Below, piece after piece: positions 1-56,020 of a DNA stretch of 64,000 nucleotides. Both the position numbers and the translations under genes were made by a program. Source of the DNA: Eleginops maclovinus (lineage: Eukaryota > Chordata > Actinopteri > Perciformes > Eleginopidae); the NCBI RefSeq assembly GCF_036324505.1, contig NC_086360.1, forward strand, positions 5,898,546-5,962,545. The letters run 5' to 3'. Numbering within the stretch: position 1 is the first letter of the stretch; each line of letters starts with the position of its first letter. The notes under the pieces were generated by a model, which saw nothing but the letters and a program-made list of their open reading frames with translations, ran no database searches and was not told where the DNA came from.

Positions 1-1107
1 TTATTTTTCAGTCGACTACCATTTGTCCCTCTATGAACAGGAGTGCAGCTGGAAAACAGTTTACACTTTTCAACAGTTTCTAATTTAACCATTGAAAAAA
101 TCTCAATGCTGGGATGCACAACTTGAGTAAAAGTGAAGAAACCTGTCACATTTAAAGCTGGCTAATTTCTGATGTTTCCCAAACATGTACGAATAAAACG
201 AATTTCAAGTATTTTTAAAGACACACACAGAGTGATAACATGTGACAATAACAAATATTATATAACCATTATGCGGATGCTTAAAAGGGGAAGCCAGCCA
301 TGTGGCAAAGCACTTCCCCAATTTTGGGAGATTTGCAATTAATCTATTGCATCTAAATGTTTTTTTTTGGAGTGTAAAAACATACTTTAATACCCGAGTG
401 AAGTCTGCAAGGCTATGCCGATGCATTAAGATTCATTTTCCAAGATTTGACAACCACTGAATATATTTATTTTCACTGTTTTAACAAAAGAGGTGAGGCA
501 CTTTGGGTTATCTAGTGGGTTACCTCCCTTCATGGATGTTTTGTGGATCTCTGCTCCTAATACTTCCGAAAGCTTTAAGAGAGAATTCTGGCCCAATATT
601 TAAGTATTTAATTAAATTCAATATATACTTGGTAGGGCAAGTGCACCAAAGAAGAAAGATTGCTACAAAGCATAAAGATAAATGGCTGTATTTTCTTAAA
701 ACGTGTTCTCTTTGTTGTTGAATTACAGAGGCAAAAGTTGGGGGAAAATGCACCCCCGTCACATTCCTCAGAATGAGGTAACGCTACAGCAGCACTCTGT
801 AACTCGAGCTGAGGGATTCCAGTAAACGCAGCCTGGCCTGAGCAGATATAGCGAGAGAGAGGCGACGCCCGAGGTGTTCTCTCACACCGGCGTCAGATCA
901 GAGCTTTATCTACACCTGCCAAAGGTTTCCTCCTCTGGACGTCAGTGGTGATTCCCTCAGAGAAACCCGGGCTTTTCACTCCGTTACACAGCAAACTACG
1001 ATATGTGGTAGTAATATCAAAAATAAACATATCTTGTGCAATTATTTTTGAAACTGTACAATTTGTACAATTAATCGATACTAAAGTCAATTGAATAAAA
1101 TAGGCGT

Positions 1108-1374
1108 TTAAAGGGGCCCTATTCTGCTCATTTTCAGGTTCATATCTGTATGTTTTGTCTCTACTATGACATGTCTCCATGCTTTAATGTTCATAAAGGT
1201 CTTTATTTTTCTCATACTGCCTGTGCTGCAGCACCTTTTTTCACCCACTGTCTGTAACCAGAGCCCAGTCTGCTCCGATTGGTTAGCTGGCCAGCTCTGT
1301 TGAGATTGGTCAGGCGCTTAGAGATCTTAGAGCACCTTAGCCTATCCGTACAATATGATTTGAGCGCTAGCCAA
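1108..1374 (-). mobile_element. TTAA-element (MITE family 1) copy 1, 3'-truncated
   Basis: Begins TTAAAGGGGCCCTATTCTGC, then CTCATTTTCAGGTTCATAT, and continues through CCACTGTCTGTAACCAGAGC to GAGCGCTAGCCAAT, where similarity to the other copies stops. Family termini (TTAAAGGGGCCCTATT and its inverse) and TTAA flanks suggest a piggyBac- or Kolobok-type non-autonomous element. The class is inferred; membership is seen by alignment between copies. Confidence 0.8.
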
Positions 1375-2092
1375 TATTTGAACTGATAATGGCATTTCTT
1401 TTAATGATTATAATATTTTGTGATGTTTTCTCAGTACTCAAATGTCCTTTCTTATGACAGCATGAGAATATGAAAGGTTTATATTTGCTGTGTCATTTCC
1501 TCCGGGTCACGTCGCTCAGCTCTTGCAGTCCTTGTATTGAGTGCATCCCAATGAGAGGGTGTCAGTGCCTCTCCGCATTATACCCCATAAATCTGGTAAA
1601 TGATGACAGCGATCTGTCAGCGGCACGGAGCCCACCCTGGTAATCACGAGTAATAAATGGATGCTGATGAGATCCAACAGAGCATGGTACAAGGTGTTCT
1701 CCCCCGCAGGAAGTGTTTGTGGACGTGAGGAAGTCCACAGATGGGACAGGTCGCACATGCCATACATCCTGCTGCTATCTGTTCACATGCCATGACCTTA
1801 TATAACTCTCACATATGAATTTAGTACTCTGTCGGATTATAAGGGCCGATTAGAAGCATATACTTCTCCACAACTCTGGCTCTTATTTCATTTTCTTCAG
1901 CTCACCTATGTCATCAACTGTCGTATTATTAGAAGTATTATGTTATTTAATGCAACAATATTTTGTGTACCGAAAAGCAAATTTTTTACGCAACACGATT
2001 ACATGCAAAGAGATCAGAGCTGCCGCAAAATGACGCTGTTATTAAATCATTGCTGTTTTGTGTGTGTGGGCTGTTGAGAAGCTGTGACCCAC

Positions 2093-46015
<43,923 letters not shown>

Positions 46016-46835
46016 GCTGCACACTGAACAAGGCAGCCTCTCCACCGCTCGCACACATACAGACAAATAAACAAAAAATGTAAGAAAAGAAAAGAAAAAA
46101 AAACCCAAGAAGGAACTCCCGCAGCTGGCTGCTGACTCGCTGTGGCTCTCACCGAACTGCGTGGAATCTGTCTGTAAAAAAATAAAACAGGAATCCCTCT
46201 ACCTCCTCCTCCTCTACTGTTCCAGCCGCCAACAAACCCCCGCACGCCCCTGATTTCCCTCCCTCTTCCTCTCGTCGCCTTTCCTCCTCCTCCTCCCTTC
46301 CTCCCTCACCAGGGAACGTCTTAACTGTCAGCAGCTGCTCTCGTCTTTCCGTTTTCTGAAGGTATTGCCCAACAGCGCGGCTACACTCAGCTGTTGTGCC
46401 ACGACCGCAGCGTGTTTGCCTTCTCTCTTTAACAAACGTTACAGCCTCAAGTGCTCAGGCTTACCACACAACTGTACGCGTCTGCCTGATAGAAAAAAAA
46501 GGCAAGAAAAATACCTCGCCAAATGAAATGCTTCAGGTAAACAGAGGGGCTCCTGAGTTTCCGTCTTCACTCACTTCTGCTTCATTATGCTGCAGCGATT
46601 TAATCAAGGGAGAAGGAACGGCTCTGTTTTGCTCCTGTAGTGCCAGACTGTCTGTGTGAGCCCATTAAAGATGAAGCAGGGCTTTGGAGCATGGCGTATG
46701 AATCAGCTCGCATTAATATTGCTGGAAAATGTAGAACCAAACGTTCTTGAGAGTTAGCAGCCATCATCTGAAAAGTGCTTTCTTTGGTAGATTTCTGCTA
46801 AATGCATTTTCTTTCCATTAGTGATAGATGTTTGT

Positions 46836-47275
46836 GAGGGGCCCTATTCTGCTCTTTTTCAGGTTCATATTTGTATTTCGTGCCTCTACATGTCTCCATG
46901 CTTTAATGTTCTAAAAGCTCTTTATTTTCCTCATACCGCTGTGCTGTGTTTTCACCCTCTGTCTGAAACCACAACCCAGTCTGCTCTGATTGGTTGGCTG
47001 GCCAGCTCTGTTATGATTGGTCAAGCGCTTAGAGATGTCCCACCCCGTAGTCTATCCGTACAATATTTAAAGTTTTGAGCGGTAGCCAATAGAAGCGCGA
47101 GGGTTACAAAGTGATGTCACCGAGTAGAGTACAATGGAGGTTTCAGGCAGGGGGGGAGTGTATGGGACAGAAACTTTGGGATTTTAGCTTTTTCAGACCA
47201 TTTACATGCATAAAAACCTATACAACACACTACAGAGAAGGGAAAACTACCAAATTCCCAATAGGGCCCCTTTAA
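46836..47275 (-). mobile_element. TTAA-element (MITE family 1) copy 10, best preserved
   Basis: Runs from AGGGGCCCTATTCTGCTC to CCCAATAGGGCCCCTTTAA, about 440 bp with both inverted termini. It is the best single reference for the family. Internal landmarks are CACCCTCTGTCTGAAACCAC, GATTGGTTGGCTGGCCAGC, AAAGTGATGTCACCGAG and GCAGGGGGGGAGTGTATGGG. No open frame of note; it has no transposase. Confidence 0.85.
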
Positions 47276-47279
47276 TTTC

Positions 47280-47405
47280 CGTATAGCTGTATTTTTTTAT
47301 AACTTTTGCATTGTGGCAAATATTAGAAACAGAAATCCAAACAAATGAAAGCATAGATGCAACCTTTCATTTCTGCAGATCAGATAATAAATAAACCCCT
47401 GGTGC
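47280..47405 (-). repeat. Flanking repeat next to MITE copy 10
   Basis: ATTAGAAACAGAAATCCAAA then CAAATGAAAGCATAGATGC and TAAACCCCTGGTGC pair with 40,070-40,210 in inverse orientation. Confidence 0.65.
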
Positions 47406-49411
47406 TACACTAAGCTCTAAATCAGACCCTTTGGCAGATCAGTTTTTTATACCGATGGAGATACTACTAAACCAGTTGTTCTGAGCTGTAAGTGTTAAAG
47501 CTCTCAAGCGGAATGCCTGATATATAATATAAAAAGGTCCCAGATCATCACTTTAAATGTGCCAATGTCACTCTTGTCAGTGCTGGTGATGTCATTTGTA
47601 TCTCTCAGATGGTTAATCTTGTTCACAGATTATATGATATGATTGGCCTCGTTTATTTTTGACGTGTTTTTGTCTAGTTCTGCAACAACAAGACGATTTA
47701 TCGATCAGTTGATAGACAACAAATACTATTACCAACATTTTAACAGAAAATCTGTTATTTTAAAAGAAGCATTTCACTGGTTCCAACCCCGCAAATGTTG
47801 ATGGTTTTCTTTGTTAAACTAAATATTTTTGAGTTTTGAACATTAAGGCATAGAAGACATTTGGAAACGTTTCTATGGCAATTCTCACTTTTTTATTAGC
47901 TCATAACTGAGATGAAGCTGATGCTTCCCAACGGAAGGCTTTTGTCTATATTTTATTGGACGCAAATCCGTTTTTTTCCCTGAGTGCAGGATGAGTCACC
48001 AGCATTTTCTATTGCCAGAAAATCAGAAACTTTAAAATGCCAATAAAATCACCTAATGACATGCCATTTTTGGGACAGATACTGGCAATAAGGAGATATA
48101 TTTTTAGTGTATGGACATTTCCTTTAACTAAAATCGAATGCTTGCATAAGTCTACATAACACGCACATCTTGTGGATGTGTGCATTCTCAAACTAACGCT
48201 ATGCCTCTCTTTTAATGCCTTGAACTCAACATTAACAATATAGCAACAACAACAGTCTCGAGTGATTGTATTAAAATCTGATATGACGTACTGCTATTTT
48301 CAAATCGCAGGAGTTGAATTTATTAGTTAAATGTGTCAGAAAAACCTTTTAAATAAAAAATGGTGGCGCTGCAGCTTTTGAGAACTGGAAAAACATCTAT
48401 ATTTTGAGCGAGCCCCATGCTTTATTAAGCTAGTTGTATTGGTATTTCATCAGGTGCATCTCACTGGATCGATTCAATTTCATGACTAAGTCTTTTGGTG
48501 TGGAAACTATCACAACACAGCAAACCGAGGCTTCTGGATGCATTTGAAAAGAGACTAAACCTTTATCATCACAACAAACTGAATACCCTCTGCATCACAT
48601 GTTTTCCTGCTGAATGTAGGTGAGGGGTTCACCGCAGCAGGACTCTATCACAAACACCTTTGCTTCCCACTGGACTTGACCCTGACGGCCAAATTGCTTC
48701 CAGCAAAACCCTGGAAATGCTTCTAGTCGATCTTGTCGTGTTGAAACGGTGTTAGAAAGGAAGTAAGTTTGCTTTGACCTGGAAAAATAAGAAACACACA
48801 CACACCAGCCTCGGAGCTGTGAAACATGTTTTGACCACTTTGCTTCTGTGTTTCATCAGCTTGCAGATGTACGAAACTAACCTGATCTCAAACTGGGGAA
48901 ATAGATTGCAAAATGAAAACGTAGTGATCCTGCAGAAAATGTGCATCATGCTCACACATTCCTCATTTTATAGCTTCACTCTCTTTTCACGTGGCTGCTA
49001 ATATTTGCATTTTAACTGGACCGTCGCTTTAAATATTTTAAGTCCTGGCCAGTAGTCTTGGGGAATTTAAATGGGGGTACAAAGGCGGAATTCAGCCCCG
49101 ATTCACATGCAAATGATGCTCGGCGGCGTGATTTAAGAGTACAGCAGCGAGTGGAGATGAAGCGCTTCCAAATAAAAACAACACAGACAGTCAAAGAAGA
49201 AGACGAAGGAAGGAGGAAGAGAGAGCAGCTGAAGGGAAAAGAGCAAGAGGGCCTGAAACACCACTGGGAACTGCTTTCAGATGCAGAGGCCGTCCCACGG
49301 CTGAATACTGTAGGAGAGCCGTTGTCATGGAAACAGGGAGGCAAAGCCGGCTCTTCATAGGGCTATATAACACTGACTCCCCCCCTCCCCCTCCTCCCTC
49401 CTCCTCTACAG
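47406..49411. other. Upstream of ralgds exon B, nothing recognised
   Basis: AT-rich to 49,000, then GC-richer 49,050-49,500 with a purine-rich stretch (GAAGAAGACGAAGGAAGGAG) that looks like UTR or regulatory DNA. Confidence 0.35.
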
Positions 49412-49495
49412 ATACCCAGCCAGGACAGGAAGCCAGACTGTAACCTGCAGCTCCGCTTCCTGCGGATGCAGACAAAGACAGGACGGGCGGTGCAG
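49412..49495 (+). other. Exon-like segment with matched splice signals on the plus strand
   Basis: A C/T tract followed by CTACAG at 49411 precedes an 84-nt GC-rich segment that is open in one frame (28 codons, including NLQLRFLRMQTKTGRAVQ) and ends CAG|GTACGC. It would lie antisense to the long ralgds 5' intron. No partner exon is recognised and the peptide is unfamiliar. It may be a real exon of an antisense or nested gene, or chance. Confidence 0.2.
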
Positions 49496-49819
49496 GTACG
49501 CAGACCATCATCTGCATCACGTGACCACACACTGTAAACACTCACCACTGCGATCAGTGAGGTGCTGTCTGGGTAAATGCTGCTTCAACACCATGAGTCC
49601 AAAACACCTTTCAGTACATCAGGCGACTGATAATAAGTAGGGAGGCAAGACTTGTTGTTACATTTAAAGGGATAGTTCACAGTTTTCTAAGTGTGACGTA
49701 CTTATCCGTGGTCAGGGTATTAATAAAGTAGATCGTTTTTGGAGTGTCCCTGGTTAGAGAAGCAGAATAACAATATTTCATTTTTATCCAGGTGAAAATT
49801 GGGTTTAAAATAGAAATAA

Positions 49820-50170
49820 AATAAACATATTTTTAAAAACACAAGTTAAATTAATAATGTGCTATTAAAGATACAATTAAATGACCTTTAAAAAAAATAT
49901 TTATAGAAACATAAAAAGTTAAAGTAAGAATTTTCATTAAATTTAAAAAAAGCTATTTATATAAACATAAGGAGTCCAAGTAACATTTCCAATAAAAGAT
50001 CAGATACAATACAATTAAAATATTTATTTAAACAAGAAGTAAACTTCAGAATAAAAATGATAAAATCAAATTAAGTTTACAAATATATATTTATATAATG
50101 AAGTCAAAGGAAATGTCCAATAAATGATCAAATGTAATATTTATATGGACATAATAAGTTAAAGTATTAA
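49820..50170. repeat. Diverged AT-rich tandem repeat, about 66-bp period
   Basis: The element ATTTAT(A)..AAACATAA..AGT recurs near 49,888, 49,955, 50,021, 50,085 and 50,132, roughly every 47-67 bases. Units are 60-80% alike by eye. A related unit lies at 55,680-56,020. Confidence 0.5.
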
Positions 50171-50629
50171 ACAGGTACTACACTATAAACATGTATATAG
50201 TCTGAAGGCAGCGTAGATATTCTAAATATGTGTACACTTAAACTCATGTTCCCTTTATGAGTTGGGCTCAATACTTTTGCTGCTGCCCCTGGCCGCAGTG
50301 GCACATTGCTTATCTAACGTGCCAATCTTTATTTACTGTAGGTGATGCACTGACTTTGGATAAGTACCTCCAAACAACCCCACTTCAAAACATCTAAACT
50401 GTGCCTTCAACACAAGGGTATGAATTCAGTTCAAAGAGGAAATCAAATAAAACGACACAGTGTTGAACTGCACAGCTCTGTGTCTGCTGAGCTCAGACTG
50501 TATCTTGTGTTTATGTCACCACAGCTGCTTTCTTTTGTTCCATTGTTGAGCTGCATTCGTGGAGAAACAGCCTCCAAGTCTCAAAAGTTTAGAAAGTAGA
50601 ATGTTATGGCAAATATAATGATATTAAAA

Positions 50630-50865
50630 AAGGGCCCGATGCTCATTTTCAGGTTCAAAAATGTATTTGTGCCTCTACTGTGACATGTTTCTATGCTTGA
50701 ATGTTCATAAAGCTCTTTTTTTTTCTCATACTGCCTGTGCTTCTGCACCTCTTTTCACCCTCTGTCTGAAACCAGAGCACAGTCTGATATTTGTCAACTG
50801 CTTCGAGATGGCCCTCCCCTGAGCCTATCACCTACAATGGGTTGAGGCGCAATGTAGCGCATGTA
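50630..50865 (-). mobile_element. TTAA-element (MITE family 1) copy 11, truncated
   Basis: AGGGCCCGATGCTCATTTTC at the left end through TCACCCTCTGTCTGAAACC to GAGCCTATCACCTACAATGG. Lies immediately left of another repeat unit (50,880-51,830). Confidence 0.75.
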
Positions 50866-51264
50866 GCATGTAGAGTGCTGCATGCATGAGTCCTTAAACC
50901 AGGAAATGCCCACACTTTTTTAACATGTTTTTTGTTAGATGCCTGAAATAAGATCTGTGGTTAAAACAAGCTGAACAAATGTTCTACTGTTTTGTTAAAA
51001 TGTGTCAATTCCCCTACTCGGAATGTCCGAAGATTTTATGCGTCTAAACTATTGCTCAATGGTGACGTGATGTCTTTCATTTCTAGCCTAACATTGGCTT
51101 TTTATTCCTGCTGATTGCATTCATCCTAGAAAAATTACATTAAGGCGTTAATAATATGTGGGGATTATCCTGCTGAACAAAACATGCAAGTATTATAAAT
51201 GTGTGTTGGCCACAAAGATTATTTTCCATAATCTATATACTTTTCCCATCGAATGGGAAAATCC

Positions 51265-51330
51265 ATAAAAAGATGTAACATAGCATTTAGCCGACGCTTT
51301 TATCCAAAGCGAGGTACAATAAGGGCAATA
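51265..51330 (-). mobile_element. SINE/LINE (L2-type) tail fragment, minus orientation
   Basis: Reverse complement TTTGGATAAAAGCGTCGGCT then AAATGCTATG matches the tail seen at 39,225. It sits at the left edge of a LINE insertion into a repeat copy. Confidence 0.6.
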
Positions 51331-51775
51331 ATCCATAAAGATGCAAACTATAGACAACAAAAACGGTGCTGAAATATTCATTCTCCCATTGCTTTTTGTC
51401 AAAGGACCCCTTGCCCACCCCCTCCAGGACACCATGTCCACACTGTGCAGCTCCTTCAGTGACAGGCTGCTGTACCCACGGTGTCTCACGGAGAGATACC
51501 GCAGGTCTTTCCTTCCTGCAGCGGTCAGACTCTATAACCATCATGGACCCCGGTAGACCCCCTCACATATAATATCACTGACTATAACACCCCCTGTTGT
51601 GTTAATAACTGTGCAATATACATATCTGCCTGCTATACTTTTATTTTTGTGTATTTTGCAATTGTGTGATTCTTACCTTGGAGTAATAATAAGCTGTCTT
51701 TAGCTCGTTCTGCTGTATTAATGCAAATCTCCCCTCTGTGGGACTATTAAAGGTATTCTGATTCTGATTTTGATT
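51331..51775 (+). mobile_element. 5'-truncated LINE (Rex1/L2-like) 3' end
   Basis: The left part encodes, in the frame from about 51,366, a reverse-transcriptase C-terminus with FSDRLLYPRCLTERYRRSFL then PAAVRLYNHH. After a stop comes a 3' UTR ending ATTCTGATTCTGATTTTGAT, the TCTGATT repeats found at the ends of several fish LINEs. The element is severely truncated. Comparing 53,450-53,520, which lacks it, shows it as an insertion. Confidence 0.75.
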
Positions 51776-52463
51776 GCGATGCTAACTTCCAGGTGGGCCT
51801 ACAAAAATATGTCATCCCTGCACCAGTCCATTGACACGACTGCACATGATTACAAAGTCTACAAACACACACACACATCTGATCCGGTCACTCAGAAATT
51901 ACAAACATGGGGCCTCAAAGAAAACAAATGACAGTCGAACAAACAGCCAACAGAGAAAAAACAAGCAGAGCCAAACAGTCTGACAGTGAAATGCTCAGCG
52001 ACAAGTCCAAATAAAACGCTGTTACTGCTTTTTGCAACACTGTTCATATATTTCTCCGCAGTACAAAAATGCTTTTGACAAGGCATTTCAAGGACAACCC
52101 TCCTCCATACACACATAACTATTAATGGTAATGCTACTGAAAAAAAAGCCCTCTGGACTAAAAACTGGAGAAAAAAATGTCTGATTCTTGTCACATTCCA
52201 TCAGACAAAGAAGTCAGATTTGCTTGGGAGTGAAGTCAAGCTTCAACAACAAGAGAGGTTTCTGGAGTGCCGTGCAAAAAATGGGAGCAACAGAAAAGCT
52301 TACAGCTTTATCTACATTTCCTGTGATAGTAGAAGAGAAAAGGCAGATAAATGTGTCAAAAGAGGACAACAATCAATAAGCGAGAGGAAACAGGATTTAG
52401 GTGGAGGAGGAGGGGGGGAGAAGAATGAGAAAAGGTTGTTTATAGTGGAATCCACAGTTGGTG

Positions 52464-52464
<1 letters not shown>

Positions 52465-52548
<84 letters not shown>

Positions 52549-52562
52549 CGTGTGCGTGCGTG
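52465..52562 (+). repeat. (TG)n microsatellite
   Basis: Pure to about 52,544, then interrupted by TGCG units. Confidence 0.95.
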
Positions 52563-53089
52563 CCATAGGCAAGGGAAAGCCTCACATCTCTCAATGAAGG
52601 CTCAGCTGTGACCTTTGACAAATGTTTTGATAAAGGTTTAACTTTTGTAAAAAAGGTAAATTAACACTATTTCGATAATCGATTCATTATTTCAGTCATT
52701 TCTCAAGCAGGAACTAAATACAGGACGCAGTTGCAAATACTCATTGCTTCATTTTTAGCGGTCATAAGGAAAAAAGACCTCCACTGAATCATCATTTACA
52801 CTTTAAAAACTATCAGCTTTGCATGGTCTGGATATGTAGGGAATTCACTAGAGCCGTCTCACTTCCCTTAGTACACTCCATGTGTGTGAATTTTGAAAGC
52901 TTAGTGTTTTTCTCAAATCTCACACGGCGGCTGTGCCCTCAAGGAAGTGACAATCTCCGCTATTAGCTAGGTAGCAACGATTCGAGTTAGCAAATCAATT
53001 CCAATAAAATTAACGATGGCAACTTTTCGATACCAGTGGTGCAGAAACGATCCCTTTTCCGGTTACTTCGTGCAAGACAATGGTTTTTT

Positions 53090-53560
53090 TTTTATTATGT
53101 GTTTGTAGTTTGAAGCCTGTGGTTCAGCAAGCTGAGGAGATTTTCACGTTTTGTTCTCTGACATAAATCACGTCAGTAAATACCCCACTCGTGAATGTCT
53201 GAAGCTTCTATGTGTCATAAGAAAGGCGGCTGCTAACAAGTGACTGAAAGAGACTACAGAACAGCATCACACCGACAGGAGACCACCTTTAGCTTAGCAG
53301 GGGTGATTCATAGCCATGCTACCTTGATGGAGTTAGTTTATAGCCTAGCGTTATGTGATGTTAATATGTGGAGATTATCCTGCTGAACAGAATGTGTTAA
53401 GTATCACGAACGTGTGTTGGTCACAAAGCTTATTTTCCGCAATATACCAAAATTCAATGGGAAAATCCTGTTGGTTTTTGTTGATGGAACCTTTGCAATG
53501 CTAACTTCCAGGGTCGGCCTGCTACAAATACGTCATCACTGCACCATAAATAAAGTGGTA
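53090..53560 (+). repeat. Unclassified dispersed repeat, copy B (uninterrupted)
   Basis: Same family as 50,880-51,830, without the LINE. Contains GGAGATTATCCTGCTGAACA, TGTGTTGGTCACAAAGC, CAATGGGAAAATCCTG and ATGCTAACTTCCAGGG. Copy B therefore shows the ancestral empty site. Confidence 0.6.
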
Positions 53561-54876
53561 CATTTAGTAAATGTGAAAAAAAGAAACCACATATGACATT
53601 AATTTGTATAGTGCTGTTTTCACAGGAAAAAATGCAATCATAGTACAGTATTTCCCTTACGTAGCCGATGGTGACCCTTGGTTGTGAGAAATTAGCATTC
53701 CCAGGAAGTGCAGCAAGACCCAAAGCAACTTTTCATGGTGGCCAAACAGGGGTATTACAGTTTGGTCATGATGCTATTGGGCCCAAAAGCCGCTAATACT
53801 GAAAATAAAGTCAATTCACATAAAGACGATGCACCATTTAAATCATATTTAGCAATAATTTCGTCATGATTGTTGAAGTTCAAATTGCTTCTTGCTTGTT
53901 AAAAGATGTCTGTGAACACTTTCCCCTTGTTTTTTCATCTTCTTAAATTTCCAGCAGTATCTCCTCTTCTACTCACATCTCTGAAGTTGTGATGTTTAAT
54001 TGATGTCAGCTTTTGTTTATGGTCATTTAGGCTGCCATGGGAGTTCACACTAGGAAGTAACCCTCCCAATCCCCTCACAGTTCTTGGACAGTGGAGGTTA
54101 TGAGGAACTCCACTAGCTGGAGGACATTTCTTCGAGGGATGTTGGTATGCTGCTGATAATAACACTGAGAATAATGAGCATGAATCCAAAACCTCCCTTT
54201 CTTTTTGGAAAATGACAGTATGTTTTTCAATAAATGATCTAGCTATTCCATTACGGGGTTCAATGCCGTTAGTAAAAACAATATAGTTACATTTGATTGT
54301 TATGAAATCAATTGATGTATTGTTATTTATTTGTGAACGTTTGCTTCATTTTTTAATTCAAGACAATGTTTAAACTGTTTTAAATTGAATGTTATTTTGA
54401 GTCTTTTCAATTTACAACAAATAGGAAACGCGTCTATACTTAAAATGTACTCCAAAATGGTTAGTATTTTTTGTTTGTTTATTATGTTATTTATTTTCAG
54501 TTTTTAAAGCTATTGTTTTTTATAACCTTCTGATGTTTGTCTTTTTACATCTTAATGTTAAGGCATTTATTTTGGCTGATTCAGATTTTTCCATGTAGCT
54601 CATATATTTAATTTGACAGTACTCATCTGTAATTTCCAGATTTAAGACACACTCCATCACAAGTCCAGGCCTCCATGCAACAATAAAGCTGGTTATCTTA
54701 GACAAAACCGTAATAAAAGGCGAAAAATATATGCAAGAAAAGCCTGCACAAATCCCTAGTTTAATCAGATACAACCACAAAGAAGGTCAAATTAACACCC
54801 TAATTACCAAATATGCAAATGAGCTCAGGTGTGCATTTTAAATATGAACCCAGTGACTGCAAAGATCATTTCTTAC
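53561..54876. other. Sequence left of the candidate distal ralgds exon, nothing recognised
   Basis: No clear repeats or exons; AT-rich at 54,200-54,540. Confidence 0.35.
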
Positions 54877-54897
54877 CTGTTTTTCCAGCATGATCAT
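54877..54897 (-). CDS. ralgds: Possible third ralgds first coding exon (7 codons, MIMLEKQ)
   Basis: On the minus strand, an ATG at 54897 opens seven codons ending CAG|GTAAGA, a strong donor in phase 0. The predicted start MIMLEKQ would join SSTQEIGEE. Mammals have a RALGDS isoform with an equally short start, MMVDCQ, spliced to the same residue. Upstream there is an in-frame stop, so translation would begin here, and a CpG-rich block at 55,280-55,620 could be the promoter and 5' UTR. A seven-codon exon has little intrinsic coding signal, so this is an inference from phase, splice site and analogy. Confidence 0.4.
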
Positions 54898-55229
54898 TCT
54901 CTCAGTATCATGACCTTCATGGAGTATGTGTCCATGCGAGTTCACCGTTCAGAGCTCTTCTGTCGGCATCTTGTTCTTCACGGATAAGGGAGAAAAAATT
55001 AATAAATAGTAATAAAAAATAATGGTTTTGGTGCTAACTAGCTTTGACGCTGAGGAGGCTAGTAGGCAGCTAGTGTGCTTTATCCTTGAGAGAAAATGTC
55101 CTCACTGGCTCCAGCATGTCTCGATATCCATATAAAAAGAAATTAAGGGGTGTGTATTCATGGAGGAAAATCACCACATCGGTAAGTGTACGGGGAGGGG
55201 GGAAAACAACCAATGGCTAGTTAGCTGAG

Positions 55230-55620
55230 GGCTAGCTAACGTTAGCGTGCTAGCCAGCAAAACCTCAGCGATTATATTTTTTTTATTTGTCTCCTCCTGC
55301 TGCCTTCATCCATCGGCGCTCCTCTGCCTGCCTCCAGTCAAAAACACAACCGAGGAGTCTCCTCTATCACCGGCTCTCACGACTAAATCCGCACCCCGTT
55401 GCTCGACGACGACATCCCAGTGAGGAGTGGTCAGTCCCGGGGAAGATGTGACTGATTTGACCACTGTAACACGGATGCTTAAATGGATGCTGCAGCTGAG
55501 AAGGAATCTCCGCTTGCACTGAAAGACAAGACGCTGCTGCTGTTGCTGCGGTCGGGGAGAGAAAAAGAGCATCTCAGAACAACGACGCTCTTGAACGCAC
55601 CATTTCTAGTGACCTATTAG
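55230..55620 (-). promoter_or_regulatory. CpG-rich block between ralgds and ptges2, probable promoter/5' UTR
   Basis: This stretch is clearly richer in G+C and CpG than the flanking AT-rich DNA (for example around 55,300-55,450). It lies between the candidate third ralgds exon and ptges2. An 88-codon open frame on the minus strand with a run of five Gln looks like chance coding in GC-rich UTR. The block is best read as the promoter or first untranslated exon of the distal ralgds transcript; transcription start sites cannot be read from sequence alone. Confidence 0.4.
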
Positions 55621-55679
55621 ACCGACTCAGGCGAAACAGACACTCTTGAACCTGAACAAACCTCAATTCAATTTCATCA

Positions 55680-56020
55680 ACAAACTTTATATTCTACAAA
55701 TATGTATAATTAAAATATTTAGTTAAAACAAGACATACTTTTAATAATAAACTAATTAAATACATAGAAATACAAACATCTAAAATATAATAAAGACAAA
55801 TGCATACTTTAGCTAAGGAAGCGTTGATAATGTTAAATAATGAAAAAACTATAAGATAACATACATACGTTGAATGCCCAACGAAAAAAAGAGTGACATT
55901 AGATGTATAATAACTTTTCGTTGAGTTTAAATATTTTTTTTAAACATAAGACGAGTTAATAATTTGCCCATAAATAACAATAAATGTTGACCCTCGAAAA
56001 TAGTAGTTGTGACACCTGAA
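55680..56020. repeat. AT-rich segment related to the 49,820 tandem repeat
   Basis: AAATATTTAGTTAAAACAAG and TTTAAACATAAGACGAGTTA resemble units at 49,820-50,170. It lies in the short interval between the CpG-rich block and ptges2. Confidence 0.35.

Larger units (their letters stand above)
50880..51830 (+). repeat. Unclassified dispersed repeat, copy A (interrupted by LINE)
   Basis: The segments 50,920-51,265 and 51,776-51,830 align, with about 70-85% identity by eye, to 53,090-53,560. Shared landmarks are GATTATCCTGCTGAACA, GTGTGTTGG..CACAAAG and GCTAACTTCCAGG. There is no open frame or known motif. The interruption from 51,265 to 51,775 is mobile-element DNA. Confidence 0.6.

Noticed and set aside
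1562..1756. Minus-strand frame left of the last ralgds exon, checked as the next exon
   Set aside because: No resemblance to the expected continuation of the CDC25 domain and no suitable splice sites.
49058..49360. 100-codon plus-strand frame with basic and acidic residues
   Set aside because: Purine-rich low-complexity DNA gives Lys/Glu/Arg codons; no family features, no splice evidence.
55306..55572. 88-codon frame with five consecutive Gln
   Set aside because: Lies in GC-rich, CpG-rich sequence where stops are rare; no splice sites or family resemblance, so treated as probable 5' UTR.
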